Positions 9,270 through 17,283 of a stretch of 64,000 nt of DNA are shown piece by piece (position 1 is the stretch's first letter; each line of letters begins with the position of its first letter). The notes under the pieces are model-generated. The model saw nothing but the letters and a program-made list of their open reading frames with translations, was not told the DNA's origin and did not search any database. Both the position numbers and the translations under genes were made by a program. Origin of the DNA: an uncultured Lachnospiraceae bacterium (GTDB lineage Bacteria > Bacillota > Clostridia > Lachnospirales > Lachnospiraceae); contig CAJUBE010000016.1 in assembly GCA_910584725.1 (NCBI GenBank), forward strand, positions 1 to 64,000, in the 5' to 3' direction.

Positions 9270-9317
9270 AGTACTTCTTGGCGTTCTGTCCTATGGCAGA
9301 ACATCTTTAGAAGTACT
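9270..9317 (-). repeat. Structured repeat copy 2 (conserved TCCTATGG loop)
   Basis: Outer stem AGTACTTCT (9270-9278) pairs with AGAAGTACT (9309-9317). The internal loop is TGGC / ATCTTT, the inner stem GTTCTG / CAGAAC, and the loop TCCTATGG. Loop and internal-loop bases match copy 1 while both stems differ yet remain paired, which is the pattern expected of a selected RNA or DNA structure. Confidence 0.6.
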
Positions 9318-9327
9318 TCTCACATTG

Positions 9328-10437
9328 TTATTCGACGTTTATAAAATTCACCGGAAGAATCATATAAATATAACTTTCGCTCTCATCTTTGATAAAGCAG
9401 GGTGCTTTCGGGTTCACCATATAGAGCAGAATCTCTTCATCCTCAATCACACGCAGCGCATCAATCAAAAACTTAGGATTGAATCCGATTTTCAAATCCT
9501 TTCCCTCTTTATTAATATCAATATCTTCATCCATACTTCCCACCGTAGAATTCATCTTTAGCTGCATGGAAGTATCTTTCACGTCAATAATAACAGGTTT
9601 CTTATCCCCTTCTTTTACAAGAAGTGTCGCCCTGTCAATACAGTCAAGAAGCTCTCTCTTATTCATTTTAATTTTCGTCTCATAATCACTGGAAAGCATC
9701 TGGTCTATCTTAAAATACTCTCCCTCAATCAACCTGGAAACAACAACTGTATCGTTAAATTCAAACAATATATGCTTATCCGTAAAGAAGATATTGACGT
9801 CTTTATCCATATCCCCGGATAAAATTTTGCTGATTTCACTCAGTGTCTTTCCGGGAACCACTACTTTTTTATTACCATAAGAATTTTTAAGAGCAATTTT
9901 TCTGATGGAAATGCGATGTCCGTCCAGCGAGACAACTTTTAATGTATCGTTGTTTATTTCAAACAGTTCGCCTGTCATCAGTTTATTGTTTTCATTATCC
10001 GCAATAGAAAAAATGGTCTGCCGGATTACCTCTTTCAATGTAAACTGTGAGATGACAACAGAATCATTTTTCTCAATTTCAGGGAGGTAGGAAAAATCTT
10101 CTCCTGACTTTCCTATGATATTGAATTTAGCCTTTTCACAAGTAATGGTTGTCTTAAAGGAAGGATCTGTCTCGATGGTAATATCGTTATCAGGAAGCTT
10201 TCTCACAATCTCAAGAAAAATTTTAGCGTCAAGTGCTATCGTACCTTTCTCTAAAATATCTCCTTCTATAATAGTCTCAATACCAAGCTCCATATCGTTT
10301 GCAGTCAGCTTAATTTCACCATCTGTAGTATCTACCAGAATACATTCCAAAATAGACATGGTAGTTTTATTTGGGACAGCTTTGGATACTGTCTGTACGC
10401 CGGTTAATAGATTTGATTTTGTACATACAATTTTCAT
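9328..10437 (-). CDS. dnaN: DNA polymerase III beta sliding clamp
   Basis: 369-residue ring-forming processivity clamp (MKIVCTKSNLLTGVQTVSKAVPNKTT, with three clamp folds and the usual C-terminal MILPV segment). It tethers the replicative polymerase and other proteins to DNA. It lies downstream of dnaA in the standard origin cluster. The ribosome site GGAAAGGAAG is followed by a perfect DnaA box (10439-10447) that touches the start codon, so DnaA bound there could affect the locus. Confidence 0.98.
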   Translation of the reverse strand: MKIVCTKSNLLTGVQTVSKAVPNKTTMSILECILVDTTDGEIKLTANDMELGIETIIEGDILEKGTIALDAKIFLEIVRKLPDNDITIETDPSFKTTITCEKAKFNIIGKSGEDFSYLPEIEKNDSVVISQFTLKEVIRQTIFSIADNENNKLMTGELFEINNDTLKVVSLDGHRISIRKIALKNSYGNKKVVVPGKTLSEISKILSGDMDKDVNIFFTDKHILFEFNDTVVVSRLIEGEYFKIDQMLSSDYETKIKMNKRELLDCIDRATLLVKEGDKKPVIIDVKDTSMQLKMNSTVGSMDEDIDINKEGKDLKIGFNPKFLIDALRVIEDEEILLYMVNPKAPCFIKDESESYIYMILPVNFINVE

Positions 10438-10732
10438 CTGTGAATAACTTCCTTTCCTGCTTTTGGGTAAATTGAAACGCTGCCTTAAGTTAATAATTTA
10501 ATAAATATTCCGTAGTAATCATAATAACAGATGTAGATATGTGAATAACCTGATCTGTTCTGTTATTTAAAGGATTTCTGAAAAAAATTAGGGTGTTGAT
10601 AATTCAGGACAACCTGATGATAAATCAAAAGTTTTCAACAACACTTTTTTAACTTTATAAATGACATTAATGTCATAACACTTTCATCCACACTATTTTT
10701 ACAACGGATGTTGAATACAATGTGGATAATGA
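10438..10732. other. oriC: oriC, downstream part (dnaA-dnaN gap)
   Basis: This 295-base AT-rich gap carries DnaA boxes in TGTGAATAA or TGTGGATAA orientation at 10439-10447, 10540-10548 and 10721-10729, plus a one-mismatch box TCATCCACA at 10684-10692. A perfect 16-bp palindrome lies at 10661-10676. In Bacillus the unwinding element lies in the equivalent dnaA-dnaN gap, so the AT-rich stretch at about 10590-10680 is the best candidate here. Origin function is inferred from this organisation and the divergent gene orientation around it. Confidence 0.8.
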
Positions 10733-12097
10733 TTAAGGCATAATTTTCTTTCTTATAATATCTACCTTATTTTTTAGTTCTTCATTGTTTTCCATTTCTT
10801 TTGAAATGGTTTTAATGCCATGTAAAACTGTAGTGTGATCCTTTTTGCCGATTGCTTTCGCAATGCTCTGCAGGGAATTTGTTGTCATTTCTCTGCAAAA
10901 ATACATGACAACCTGTCTTGGCTGTACAAGCTCTGCCGTTCTTTTCTTGGAAGCGATATCTTCCGGGTTGACGCCAAAATGTTCCGCTACTACTTCTATG
11001 ATGAGAGAGGGGGTAATTTCCTTCTGCTTATTCGGATAGATCACATCTTTCAGGGCTTCTTTCGCATATTCCAGATTGATATCTACCTTATTTAATTTAG
11101 AGAAGGCCATAATCTGATTTAAAGCGCCTTCCAACTCCCTGATATTGGATTTTACGTTCTCTGCGATATAGGATAAAACTTCATCGTCAATTTCTTTGTT
11201 ATAATTCTCTGCGTTTTTTTGAAGGATAGCCATTCTTGTCTCATAATCCGGAGGCTGGATGTCAGCGATCAATCCCCATTCGAACCGGGAACGCAGTCTT
11301 TCTTCCAATGTTTCCATATCCTTCGGCGGTTTGTCTGAGGATAGAATAATCTGTTTTCCTGCAGAGTGAAGCGTGTTAAATGTATGGAAAAATTCTTCCT
11401 GTGTACTTTCTTTGCCAATAATAAACTGGATATCATCGATCATAAGAATATCTACTGTTCTGTACTTCTCTCTCATTTTATTCATTTTAATGGCATCGCC
11501 GCTTCTGATACAGCTGATCACTTCGTTGGTAAAGTTTTCTGAGGTGACATATAAAACTTTTATTCCCGGATTCCTTTCTAAAGTAAAGTGTCCGATGGAA
11601 TGCATCAGATGGGTTTTTCCGAGGCCGGCTCCCCCATATATATAGAGGGGATTGTATACTTCGCCCGGAGATTCCGCTGCAGCCAATGCCGCAGAGTGCG
11701 CTAATTTATTATTGCTGCCTACAACAAAAGAATCAAACTTATATTTAGGATTCAGATTTGAGTTTTCATAGTTTACATGATTGGCAGGTTTTGCCTTGGA
11801 TTTTGATTTATTTTCCTGCTCCATGGCTTCTTTTTCTAATATAAAGGAAATATCATAAGTGTGATCCATCATTTCTGAAACGATTACCTTAAAAAAGTTT
11901 TTATATTTAGAAGAAATATAGTTAAGGGCATGAGCCTGATCGGAAGGTATCATAATGATTACTACATTATCTTTCACTTCATAAAAACGGAGAGGTTTAA
12001 TCCAAGTATCATAGGAAACATCAGTTAATTCATATTCTTTTCTGATTGTATCTTTGATTTCATCCCATTTTTCTTTGATAGAGTCCATAATATCCAT
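10733..12097 (-). CDS. dnaA: Chromosomal replication initiator DnaA
   Basis: 454-residue AAA+ initiator. Domain I is at residues 1-85, and a Lys/Ser-rich linker follows. The ATPase has Walker A GGAGLGKTHLMHS near 155 and Walker B ILMIDDIQF near 215. The C-terminal DNA-binding domain has QPRQVVMYFCREMT and the KKDHTTVLHG signature. GAGG sits two bases before ATG 12097 and eleven before ATG 12088, so the exact start is uncertain. DnaA boxes lie on both sides of the gene, consistent with autoregulation. Confidence 0.98.
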   Translation of the reverse strand: MDIMDSIKEKWDEIKDTIRKEYELTDVSYDTWIKPLRFYEVKDNVVIIMIPSDQAHALNYISSKYKNFFKVIVSEMMDHTYDISFILEKEAMEQENKSKSKAKPANHVNYENSNLNPKYKFDSFVVGSNNKLAHSAALAAAESPGEVYNPLYIYGGAGLGKTHLMHSIGHFTLERNPGIKVLYVTSENFTNEVISCIRSGDAIKMNKMREKYRTVDILMIDDIQFIIGKESTQEEFFHTFNTLHSAGKQIILSSDKPPKDMETLEERLRSRFEWGLIADIQPPDYETRMAILQKNAENYNKEIDDEVLSYIAENVKSNIRELEGALNQIMAFSKLNKVDINLEYAKEALKDVIYPNKQKEITPSLIIEVVAEHFGVNPEDIASKKRTAELVQPRQVVMYFCREMTTNSLQSIAKAIGKKDHTTVLHGIKTISKEMENNEELKNKVDIIRKKIMP

Positions 12098-12241
12098 AAC
12101 CTCATTGACTTTATATAGATGTATTTCGGTTTCTTTTTAAATAATTGTGCTACATCAAAATTACCCTACCATATATAATAATACAAACATCAAAAAAATT
12201 CAAATGATAAGTTATCCACGTGAAAAACACGTATGTGTATA

Positions 12242-12369
12242 GTTACTTTTCACACCCGCACCATGCACTTGCTGCATGGTGTCGGAGCCAGCCCGGTGCA
12301 TTCATTGTTGCAATTCACACGGAATAATCGTAAATTGATGCGAAATCTGGCGTACGTGTGAATTGTAAC
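12242..12369 (+). mobile_element. Miniature inverted-repeat element, copy 1 (128 bp, in oriC)
   Basis: The ends are GTTACTTTTCACAC and, reading in from the other side, GTTACAATTCACAC (12 of 14 match). The element is flanked by an exact 8-bp direct repeat TGTGTATA (12234-12241 and 12370-12377), the mark of transposition. It has no coding capacity. Inside are a 9-bp hairpin (CACCATGCA/TGCATGGTG) and an 11-bp inverted repeat (CAATTCACACG near 12311 with its mate near 12357-12367). A second copy is at 36621-36773. Confidence 0.85.
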
Positions 12370-12586
12370 TGTGTATATTATTTAGACAGGTTGACATATT
12401 CTATTGTCATAAAAATTATTGTGAATAACTGTAGGATAGGATATAAACAATAATCACAGTGATAAAATATGTGTTATATTTATTTTGAACAAGGAAAATG
12501 AAAGTTATCCACATACTTATAAACATATTGTGGATTAGTTATGTAAAGTTGTATGATAAAAATTTCAAAAATATCCTTGGTTTTAC

Positions 12587-12615
12587 TTGACGTTTTCCTA
12601 TTAATTATATATAAT
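12587..12615 (+). promoter_or_regulatory. Promoter of rpmH-rnpA
   Basis: TTGACG (12587-12592) and a consensus TATAAT (12610-12615) are separated by 17 bases, about 80 bases before rpmH. This should be a strong sigma-A promoter for the rpmH-rnpA-yidD-yidC-khpB run. Confidence 0.8.
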
Positions 12616-12696
12616 CAACATGTTGTTTTCCAAAAAATGATAACATTTGGTTAGCCTTATAAAATAAGTAAAGTTTGGTGAAGGAGGTGCAATGGA

Positions 12697-12831
12697 ATGA
12701 AAATGACGTTTCAGCCTAAAAAAAGGCATAGAGCTAAAGTCCACGGTTTTCGGAAAAGAATGAGTACCAGAGGTGGACGGAAAGTATTAGCTGCAAGACG
12801 TGCAAAAGGAAGAAAGAGATTATCAGCATAG
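12697..12831 (+). CDS. rpmH: 50S ribosomal protein L34
   Basis: 44-residue, very basic protein starting MKMTFQPKKRHRAKVHGF and ending GRKRLSA, the full-length L34 of the large ribosomal subunit. A strong AAGGAGG site lies ten bases upstream of ATG 12697. It is the first gene to the right of oriC, divergent from dnaA, as in nearly all Firmicutes. Confidence 0.97.
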   Translation: MKMTFQPKKRHRAKVHGFRKRMSTRGGRKVLAARRAKGRKRLSA

Positions 12832-12858
12832 GCCGCATTTATGTGGCCTATTTTTCTA
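12832..12858 (+). terminator. Hairpin with T-rich tail between rpmH and rnpA
   Basis: GGCCGCA and TGTGGCC form a 7-bp stem (one G-T pair) with loop TTTA, followed by TATTTTTCT. It probably reduces transcription into rnpA so that far more L34 than RNase P protein is made. Confidence 0.6.
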
Positions 12859-12905
12859 ATATGTGCAGAGCTGCATATAGAAGTTTTCATCTGAAAGGCA
12901 GTAAA

Positions 12906-13268
12906 ATGGTATTTTCTGAATCCTTAAAAAAGAATGCAGATTTCCGGAATGTTTATGAGAACGGTAAAAGTTATGCAGACAAGTATCTGGTGATGTATGT
13001 TTTGGAAAACAACAGAGACATAAACAGACTGGGAATTTCCGCCAGTAAGAAAGTGGGAAACAGTGTAGTGAGACACCGCTTTGCCAGACTGGTGAGAGAG
13101 AGTTACCGGCTACACGAAAATATATTTAATAGTGGTTTAGATATAGTAGTCGTTGCGAGAAAAAGTGCGGCATCGGTTGGTTTTTTCGAAATCGAAAGCG
13201 CACTGTTACATCTTTCAAAGCTTCATCATATCATTAAAATTTATTTTTATGACGATGAGGAAAAGTAA
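12906..13268 (+). CDS. rnpA: Ribonuclease P protein component
   Basis: 120-residue basic protein that helps the RNase P RNA trim tRNA 5' leaders. The N terminus MVFSESLKKNADFRNVYENGKS and the segment LGISASKKVGNSVVRHRFARLVRESYRLH carry the RNR-type signature of the family. ATG 12906 is chosen because it matches family starts and follows AAAGGCA; the longer frame from 12843 overlaps the hairpin. yidD follows closely. Confidence 0.96.
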   Translation: MVFSESLKKNADFRNVYENGKSYADKYLVMYVLENNRDINRLGISASKKVGNSVVRHRFARLVRESYRLHENIFNSGLDIVVVARKSAASVGFFEIESALLHLSKLHHIIKIYFYDDEEK

Positions 13269-13320
13269 CAATTTCAGTGCATGTAACTTTGAAGGTACTG
13301 AACAGTTACAATTAGAATTT

Positions 13321-13533
13321 ATGATGAAAAAAGTTATGATTTATTTTATCAAATTCTATAGAAAGTATATTTCTCCTATGAAGCACACGAAATGCCCTTA
13401 TATACCTACCTGTTCGGAATATGGGCTGGAGGCTGTAGAAAAATATGGCGCTCTGAAAGGAGGGCTTCTTGCTTTTTGGAGAATATGCAGATGTAATCCT
13501 TTTTCAAAAGGTGGGTATGATCCTGTTCCTTAG
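13321..13533 (+). CDS. yidD: Membrane protein insertion efficiency factor YidD
   Basis: 70 residues; the core FYRKYISPMKHTKCPYIPTCSEYGLEAVEKYGALKG with three Cys and NPFSKGGYDPVP at the end is diagnostic of the YidD family. It is a peripheral inner-membrane protein thought to help YidC-dependent insertion. The start is the ATG-ATG pair at 13321/13324; the ribosome site there is weak, so coupling to rnpA is likely. Gene order rnpA-yidD-yidC is conserved. Confidence 0.93.
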   Translation: MMKKVMIYFIKFYRKYISPMKHTKCPYIPTCSEYGLEAVEKYGALKGGLLAFWRICRCNPFSKGGYDPVP

Positions 13534-13571
13534 AGGCAGGAAAACTTGTTTTGTAAAGGAGGTAAGATATT

Positions 13572-14876
13572 TTGTCAAATATTTTATTGACAAAGGATAC
13601 GGGAGCAATACTCGGTCCTGTGTCAAAGTTGTTGGGTTATATTATGGAAGGCATCTTTTTTGTGATAGATAAAATAGGCGTTCCTAATATCGGACTAGCC
13701 ATTATTTTATTTACCATTGTTATTTATCTTCTGTTGATGCCTCTTACGATCAAGCAGCAGAAATTTTCTAAATTGTCTGCGAAAATGAATCCGGAACTTC
13801 AGGAGATTCAGAAGAAGTATAAGAATAAAAAAGATAACGATTCCATGATGGCGATGAATATGGAGACGCAGGCTGTTTATGCGAAATACGGCGTATCTCC
13901 ATCAGGCAGTTGTATCCAGCTTTTAATCCAAATGCCTATTTTGTTGGCTCTTTATCGGGTAATATATAATATTCCTGCATATGTTGGTAAAGTGAAAGAT
14001 GCCTTTTTTCCTCTGGTGGATAAATTGATTGCCGAACAGGGAAGCGTGGAGTTTCTGAGAGGTTTTTCTAACGCCAATATGTTTGCGAAGCAATTTGAAA
14101 ACGAGAATTTTACAGGCGGCGTTACCTCCTATGTGCAGAATACGTTTGTAGATGTTTTGAATAAGGCTTCCAGTGCGGAATGGTTAAGTCTGAAAGAGAA
14201 TTTTTCTACTCTTTCTGCGGATATAGACCATACCATGTCCTTACTTGATCAGTACAATAACTTTTTAGGGTTAAGTATGTCAAATTCTCCTTCCTTTACT
14301 TTTGGTGAAGCGAGGGCGTCAGGTTCCGTCCTGATGATGATTGCCGCTTTTTCCATTCCGGTTTTGGCGGCGCTGACACAGTGGATCAATGTAAAGCTAA
14401 TGCCTCAGCAGGAAACAAATACGGATAACGAGCAGCAAAATACTATGGCACAGTCCATGAAAACCATGAACATGGTGATGCCGATTATGTCTGCTATTTT
14501 TTGTTATACATTGCCTGCAGGTATGGGACTTTACTGGGTAGCCGGTGCGGTGGTGAGAAGTATCCAGCAGATTCTCATTAATAAACATATTGATAAGATG
14601 GATTTGGACGAAGTCATTAAGAAAAATGAGGACAAGGCCAAAAAGAAAATGGAAAAGGCCGGACAAAAAGCGGAGAAGATGGCGGCTTATGCAAACATGA
14701 ATACAAAAAATGCCGGCATGGCATCGAAGGCTTCTGTTTCTCCTAAATTGAGTCAGGAAGAAAAAGAGGAGCTTGTTAAAAAATCGACAGAATATTATAA
14801 TAAAAACGCTAAGCAAGGCAGTATGATGGCTAAGGCAAATATGGTTAGACAATATAATGAAAAAAATAACAAATAG
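13572..14876 (+). CDS. yidC: Membrane protein insertase YidC/OxaI family
   Basis: 434-residue polytopic membrane protein that inserts and folds membrane proteins. The 60KD_IMP core runs from residue 25 to about 330 (GLAIILFTIVIYLLLMPLTIKQQKF, then a conserved PSGSCIQLLIQMPILLALYRVIY, and CYTLPAGMGLYWV). A region of about 90 residues (about 135-225) between the membrane segments is longer than in B. subtilis SpoIIIJ. The tail is Lys-rich. The start is TTG 13572 with AAGGAGGT in front. khpB follows after 11 bases. Confidence 0.95.
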   Translation: MSNILLTKDTGAILGPVSKLLGYIMEGIFFVIDKIGVPNIGLAIILFTIVIYLLLMPLTIKQQKFSKLSAKMNPELQEIQKKYKNKKDNDSMMAMNMETQAVYAKYGVSPSGSCIQLLIQMPILLALYRVIYNIPAYVGKVKDAFFPLVDKLIAEQGSVEFLRGFSNANMFAKQFENENFTGGVTSYVQNTFVDVLNKASSAEWLSLKENFSTLSADIDHTMSLLDQYNNFLGLSMSNSPSFTFGEARASGSVLMMIAAFSIPVLAALTQWINVKLMPQQETNTDNEQQNTMAQSMKTMNMVMPIMSAIFCYTLPAGMGLYWVAGAVVRSIQQILINKHIDKMDLDEVIKKNEDKAKKKMEKAGQKAEKMAAYANMNTKNAGMASKASVSPKLSQEEKEELVKKSTEYYNKNAKQGSMMAKANMVRQYNEKNNK

Positions 14877-14887
14877 GAGGTAGCGTG

Positions 14888-15589
14888 ATGGACTATATTG
14901 AAGTATCTGCAAAAACAGTTGATGATGCGATCACGGAAGCGTGTCAGAAATTTACTTTGACCAGCGATAAGTTGGAATATGAAGTAGTAGATGAAGGAAA
15001 AACAGGATTACTCGGTATTGGCGCAAGACCTGCTGTCATTAAAGTAAGAGTAAAGTCTTCTGTGGAAGATAAAGCGAAAGATTTTCTGAAAGATGTTTTT
15101 GCGGCTATGAATCTTACTGTCGTTTCAACTGTTTCTTACAATGAAGAAGAAAATTCCATGGATATTGATCTTTCCGGGGATGAGATGGGAATTTTGATCG
15201 GTAAGAGAGGACAGACTTTAGATTCTCTGCAGTATCTTGTATCTTTGGTAGTCAATAAAGATACGGAGAATTATATCAGAGTGAAAGTTGATACGGAAAA
15301 TTATCGTAAGAGAAGAAAAGAGACGCTGGAAAATCTGGCTAAGAACATTTCCTATAAGGTAAAGAGAACCAAACGGCCTGTTTCTCTGGAACCTATGAAT
15401 CCTTATGAGAGAAGAATTATTCACTCCGCTCTCCAGAATGATAAATATGTGACAACTTACAGTGAGGGAGACGAGCCTTTCCGTCATGTGGTTGTGGTTC
15501 TGAGAAAGTATGAGAGAAGTGAAAAGAGATACGAAAAGAGTTATGAAAAAAATTATGAAAAGAATTATGAGGAAAAATCTGAGTATTAA
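14888..15589 (+). CDS. khpB: RNA-binding protein KhpB/Jag
   Basis: 233 residues: N-terminal Jag_N domain (MDYIEVSAKTVDDAITEA), a KH domain near 90-150 with IGKRGQTLDSLQYLV, and an R3H domain near 155-210 (NPYERRIIHSAL). It is predicted to bind RNA and, with KhpA, to affect cell division and wall growth. The C terminus is an odd repeat of Y-E-K/R motifs (about 20 residues of Tyr, Glu, Lys). ATG 14888 is spaced seven bases from AGGAGG; the GTG three bases earlier is less likely. Confidence 0.95.
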   Translation: MDYIEVSAKTVDDAITEACQKFTLTSDKLEYEVVDEGKTGLLGIGARPAVIKVRVKSSVEDKAKDFLKDVFAAMNLTVVSTVSYNEEENSMDIDLSGDEMGILIGKRGQTLDSLQYLVSLVVNKDTENYIRVKVDTENYRKRRKETLENLAKNISYKVKRTKRPVSLEPMNPYERRIIHSALQNDKYVTTYSEGDEPFRHVVVVLRKYERSEKRYEKSYEKNYEKNYEEKSEY

Positions 15590-15609
15590 ATAAGATTGAA
15601 AAATTGGAA

Positions 15610-15642
15610 AGCCGGCGGGTTGTACACCTGCCGGTTTTTGTC
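15610..15642 (+). terminator. Rho-independent terminator after khpB
   Basis: A GC-rich stem (CCGGCGGGT with ACCTGCCGG, one G-T pair) closes a short loop and is followed by TTTTTG. It ends the rpmH-khpB unit before mnmE. Confidence 0.85.
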
Positions 15643-15715
15643 ATAGTAGATTTTTTGTGAAGTATGTAGTAAAATTGAATAACTGTAGATATTGTTATTA
15701 TATGGGGAGAAGGTT

Positions 15716-17173
15716 ATGAAAACAGATACGATCGCCGCCATTGCTACTGCTTTGTCTGATTCGGGAATAGGGATTATAAGAGTGAGCGGTGAGGAGGCAA
15801 TTTCGATTGTCAGTAAAATATATCGTAATAAAAAGTATGAGGATATTCTTTCTGATTATAAATCTCATACGATTCATTACGGTTTTATTATCGAAAAAAA
15901 TGGAAACCTGCTGGATGAAGTGATGGTTTCCGTTATGAAAGCGCCCTACAGTTATACGACGGAGAATACGGTAGAAATTAATTGTCATGGCGGCGCCCTG
16001 ATGATGAAAAAGATTCTTATGACAGTGATAGAGGCAGGAGCCAGATTAGCGGAGCCGGGAGAGTTTACGAAGCGGGCTTTTTTGAATGGAAGAATTGATC
16101 TTTCTCGAGCGGAAGCGGTCATGGATATGATTTATGCGAAAAATCAGTTTGCCCTTAAATCTTCTATTAAGCAGCTTAGAGGTTCTGTCTTTGAAAAAAT
16201 TAGAGAGCTCAGAGAAAAGATTTTATATGAGATTGCTTTTATTGAGTCAGCTTTGGATGATCCGGAGCATATCAGTCTGGAAGGATATACGGAAAGATTA
16301 ACGGATCAGGTTTGTTATCTTATCAAAGAATTGAAAAAGCTTTTGGATTCTGCAGATGATGGAAAGATGTTGAAGGAAGGAATCCGCACGGTTATTGTAG
16401 GTAAACCGAATGTGGGAAAATCTTCGCTTTTAAATCTTCTTGTTGGACAGGATCGGGCTATCGTTACGGATATTGCGGGAACGACCAGAGATACCTTGGA
16501 AGAAACAGTTAATTTAGGAGATATCACATTAAATATGATAGATACCGCAGGCATCAGAAATACGGAGGATGTTGTGGAAAAAATAGGCGTGGAAAAGGCT
16601 AGGAAGATTTCCGAGGATGCGGATCTGATTTTGTATGTGATGGATTCTTCTGTTCCTTTGGATGAAAATGATGTGGATATTGTCCGCATGATAAAAGATA
16701 AGAAAACGATTATTCTTTTAAATAAATCGGATTTGAATGAAGTAGTTAATAAATCTTCTGTTGACGCTCTGTTTTCAGATGTCTGTGAAAAAAATTACAG
16801 TGTATATGAACTTTCAGAAATAGAAAACGGTAAAAAATGGGATGGTAATGAAAATATTTGTATGATTAGAATTTCTGCTAGAAAAAATGACGGGTTAGAT
16901 TTACTTGTGGAATTGTTGAAAAAGATGTTTTTTCATGGGCAGATTTCTTATAATGATGAAGTATGTATTACGAGTTCCCGCCATAAAGAGGCTCTTTTGG
17001 AAGCGCTTGAGAGTATTAATCAGGTAAAAAAGAGTCTTGAGGATAATATGCCGGAGGATTTTTATTCCATTGATCTGATGAATGCTTATGCTGCGCTTGG
17101 AAGGATAATCGGGGAAGAGGTGGGGGATGATTTGGTGAATGAGATATTTTCGAAATTTTGTATGGGAAAGTGA
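15716..17173 (+). CDS. mnmE: tRNA modification GTPase MnmE
   Basis: 485-residue GTPase that works with MnmG to place a (carboxymethyl)aminomethyl group on U34 of certain tRNAs. The N-terminal tetrahydrofolate-binding domain (DTIAAIATA) is followed by a helical domain with the G domain inserted: GKPNVGKSSLL, a DTAGIRNTED switch II, and NKSDL. The C-terminal CMGK carries the invariant Cys. It is slightly longer than usual (about 455-460), with extra residues near 340-390 inside the G domain. ATG 15716 follows GGGGAGAAGG. The mnmE-mnmG-rsmG order is standard. Confidence 0.97.
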   Translation: MKTDTIAAIATALSDSGIGIIRVSGEEAISIVSKIYRNKKYEDILSDYKSHTIHYGFIIEKNGNLLDEVMVSVMKAPYSYTTENTVEINCHGGALMMKKILMTVIEAGARLAEPGEFTKRAFLNGRIDLSRAEAVMDMIYAKNQFALKSSIKQLRGSVFEKIRELREKILYEIAFIESALDDPEHISLEGYTERLTDQVCYLIKELKKLLDSADDGKMLKEGIRTVIVGKPNVGKSSLLNLLVGQDRAIVTDIAGTTRDTLEETVNLGDITLNMIDTAGIRNTEDVVEKIGVEKARKISEDADLILYVMDSSVPLDENDVDIVRMIKDKKTIILLNKSDLNEVVNKSSVDALFSDVCEKNYSVYELSEIENGKKWDGNENICMIRISARKNDGLDLLVELLKKMFFHGQISYNDEVCITSSRHKEALLEALESINQVKKSLEDNMPEDFYSIDLMNAYAALGRIIGEEVGDDLVNEIFSKFCMGK

Positions 17174-17237
17174 TTGAGAAGAATTTTTAAAGCTCATGTC
17201 AAAGGATATTTTGCTAAGAAATTTTATGTTTCAATCT

Positions 17238-17261
17238 GAAGAACGTAAAAAAATGTTCTTC
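17238..17261 (+). terminator. Hairpin upstream of mnmG
   Basis: GAAGAAC and GTTCTTC form a 7-bp stem around a loop containing seven A bases, 23 bases before the mnmG start. No T run follows, so this may be a leader structure or RNA-processing site rather than a true terminator. Confidence 0.35.
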
Positions 17262-17283
17262 TTGAATGGGAGTATAATGGAGT

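Larger units (their letters stand above)
12098..12696. other. oriC: oriC, upstream part (dnaA-rpmH gap) with DnaA boxes
   Basis: A 599-base AT-rich gap from which genes diverge on both sides. DnaA boxes: TTATCCACG (12212-12220, one mismatch), TTATTCACA in reverse (12420-12428, perfect), TTATCCACA (12505-12513, perfect) and a one-mismatch reverse box (12529-12537). A miniature mobile element (12242-12369) is inserted between the first and second boxes. The rpmH promoter lies at the right edge. Together with the dnaA-dnaN gap this forms a bipartite origin like that of Bacillus. Confidence 0.85.

Noticed and set aside
12212..12227. parS-like TTATCCACGTGAAAAA in oriC
   Set aside because: Only the CACGTG core and part of one arm match; better explained as a DnaA box followed by an unrelated repeat.
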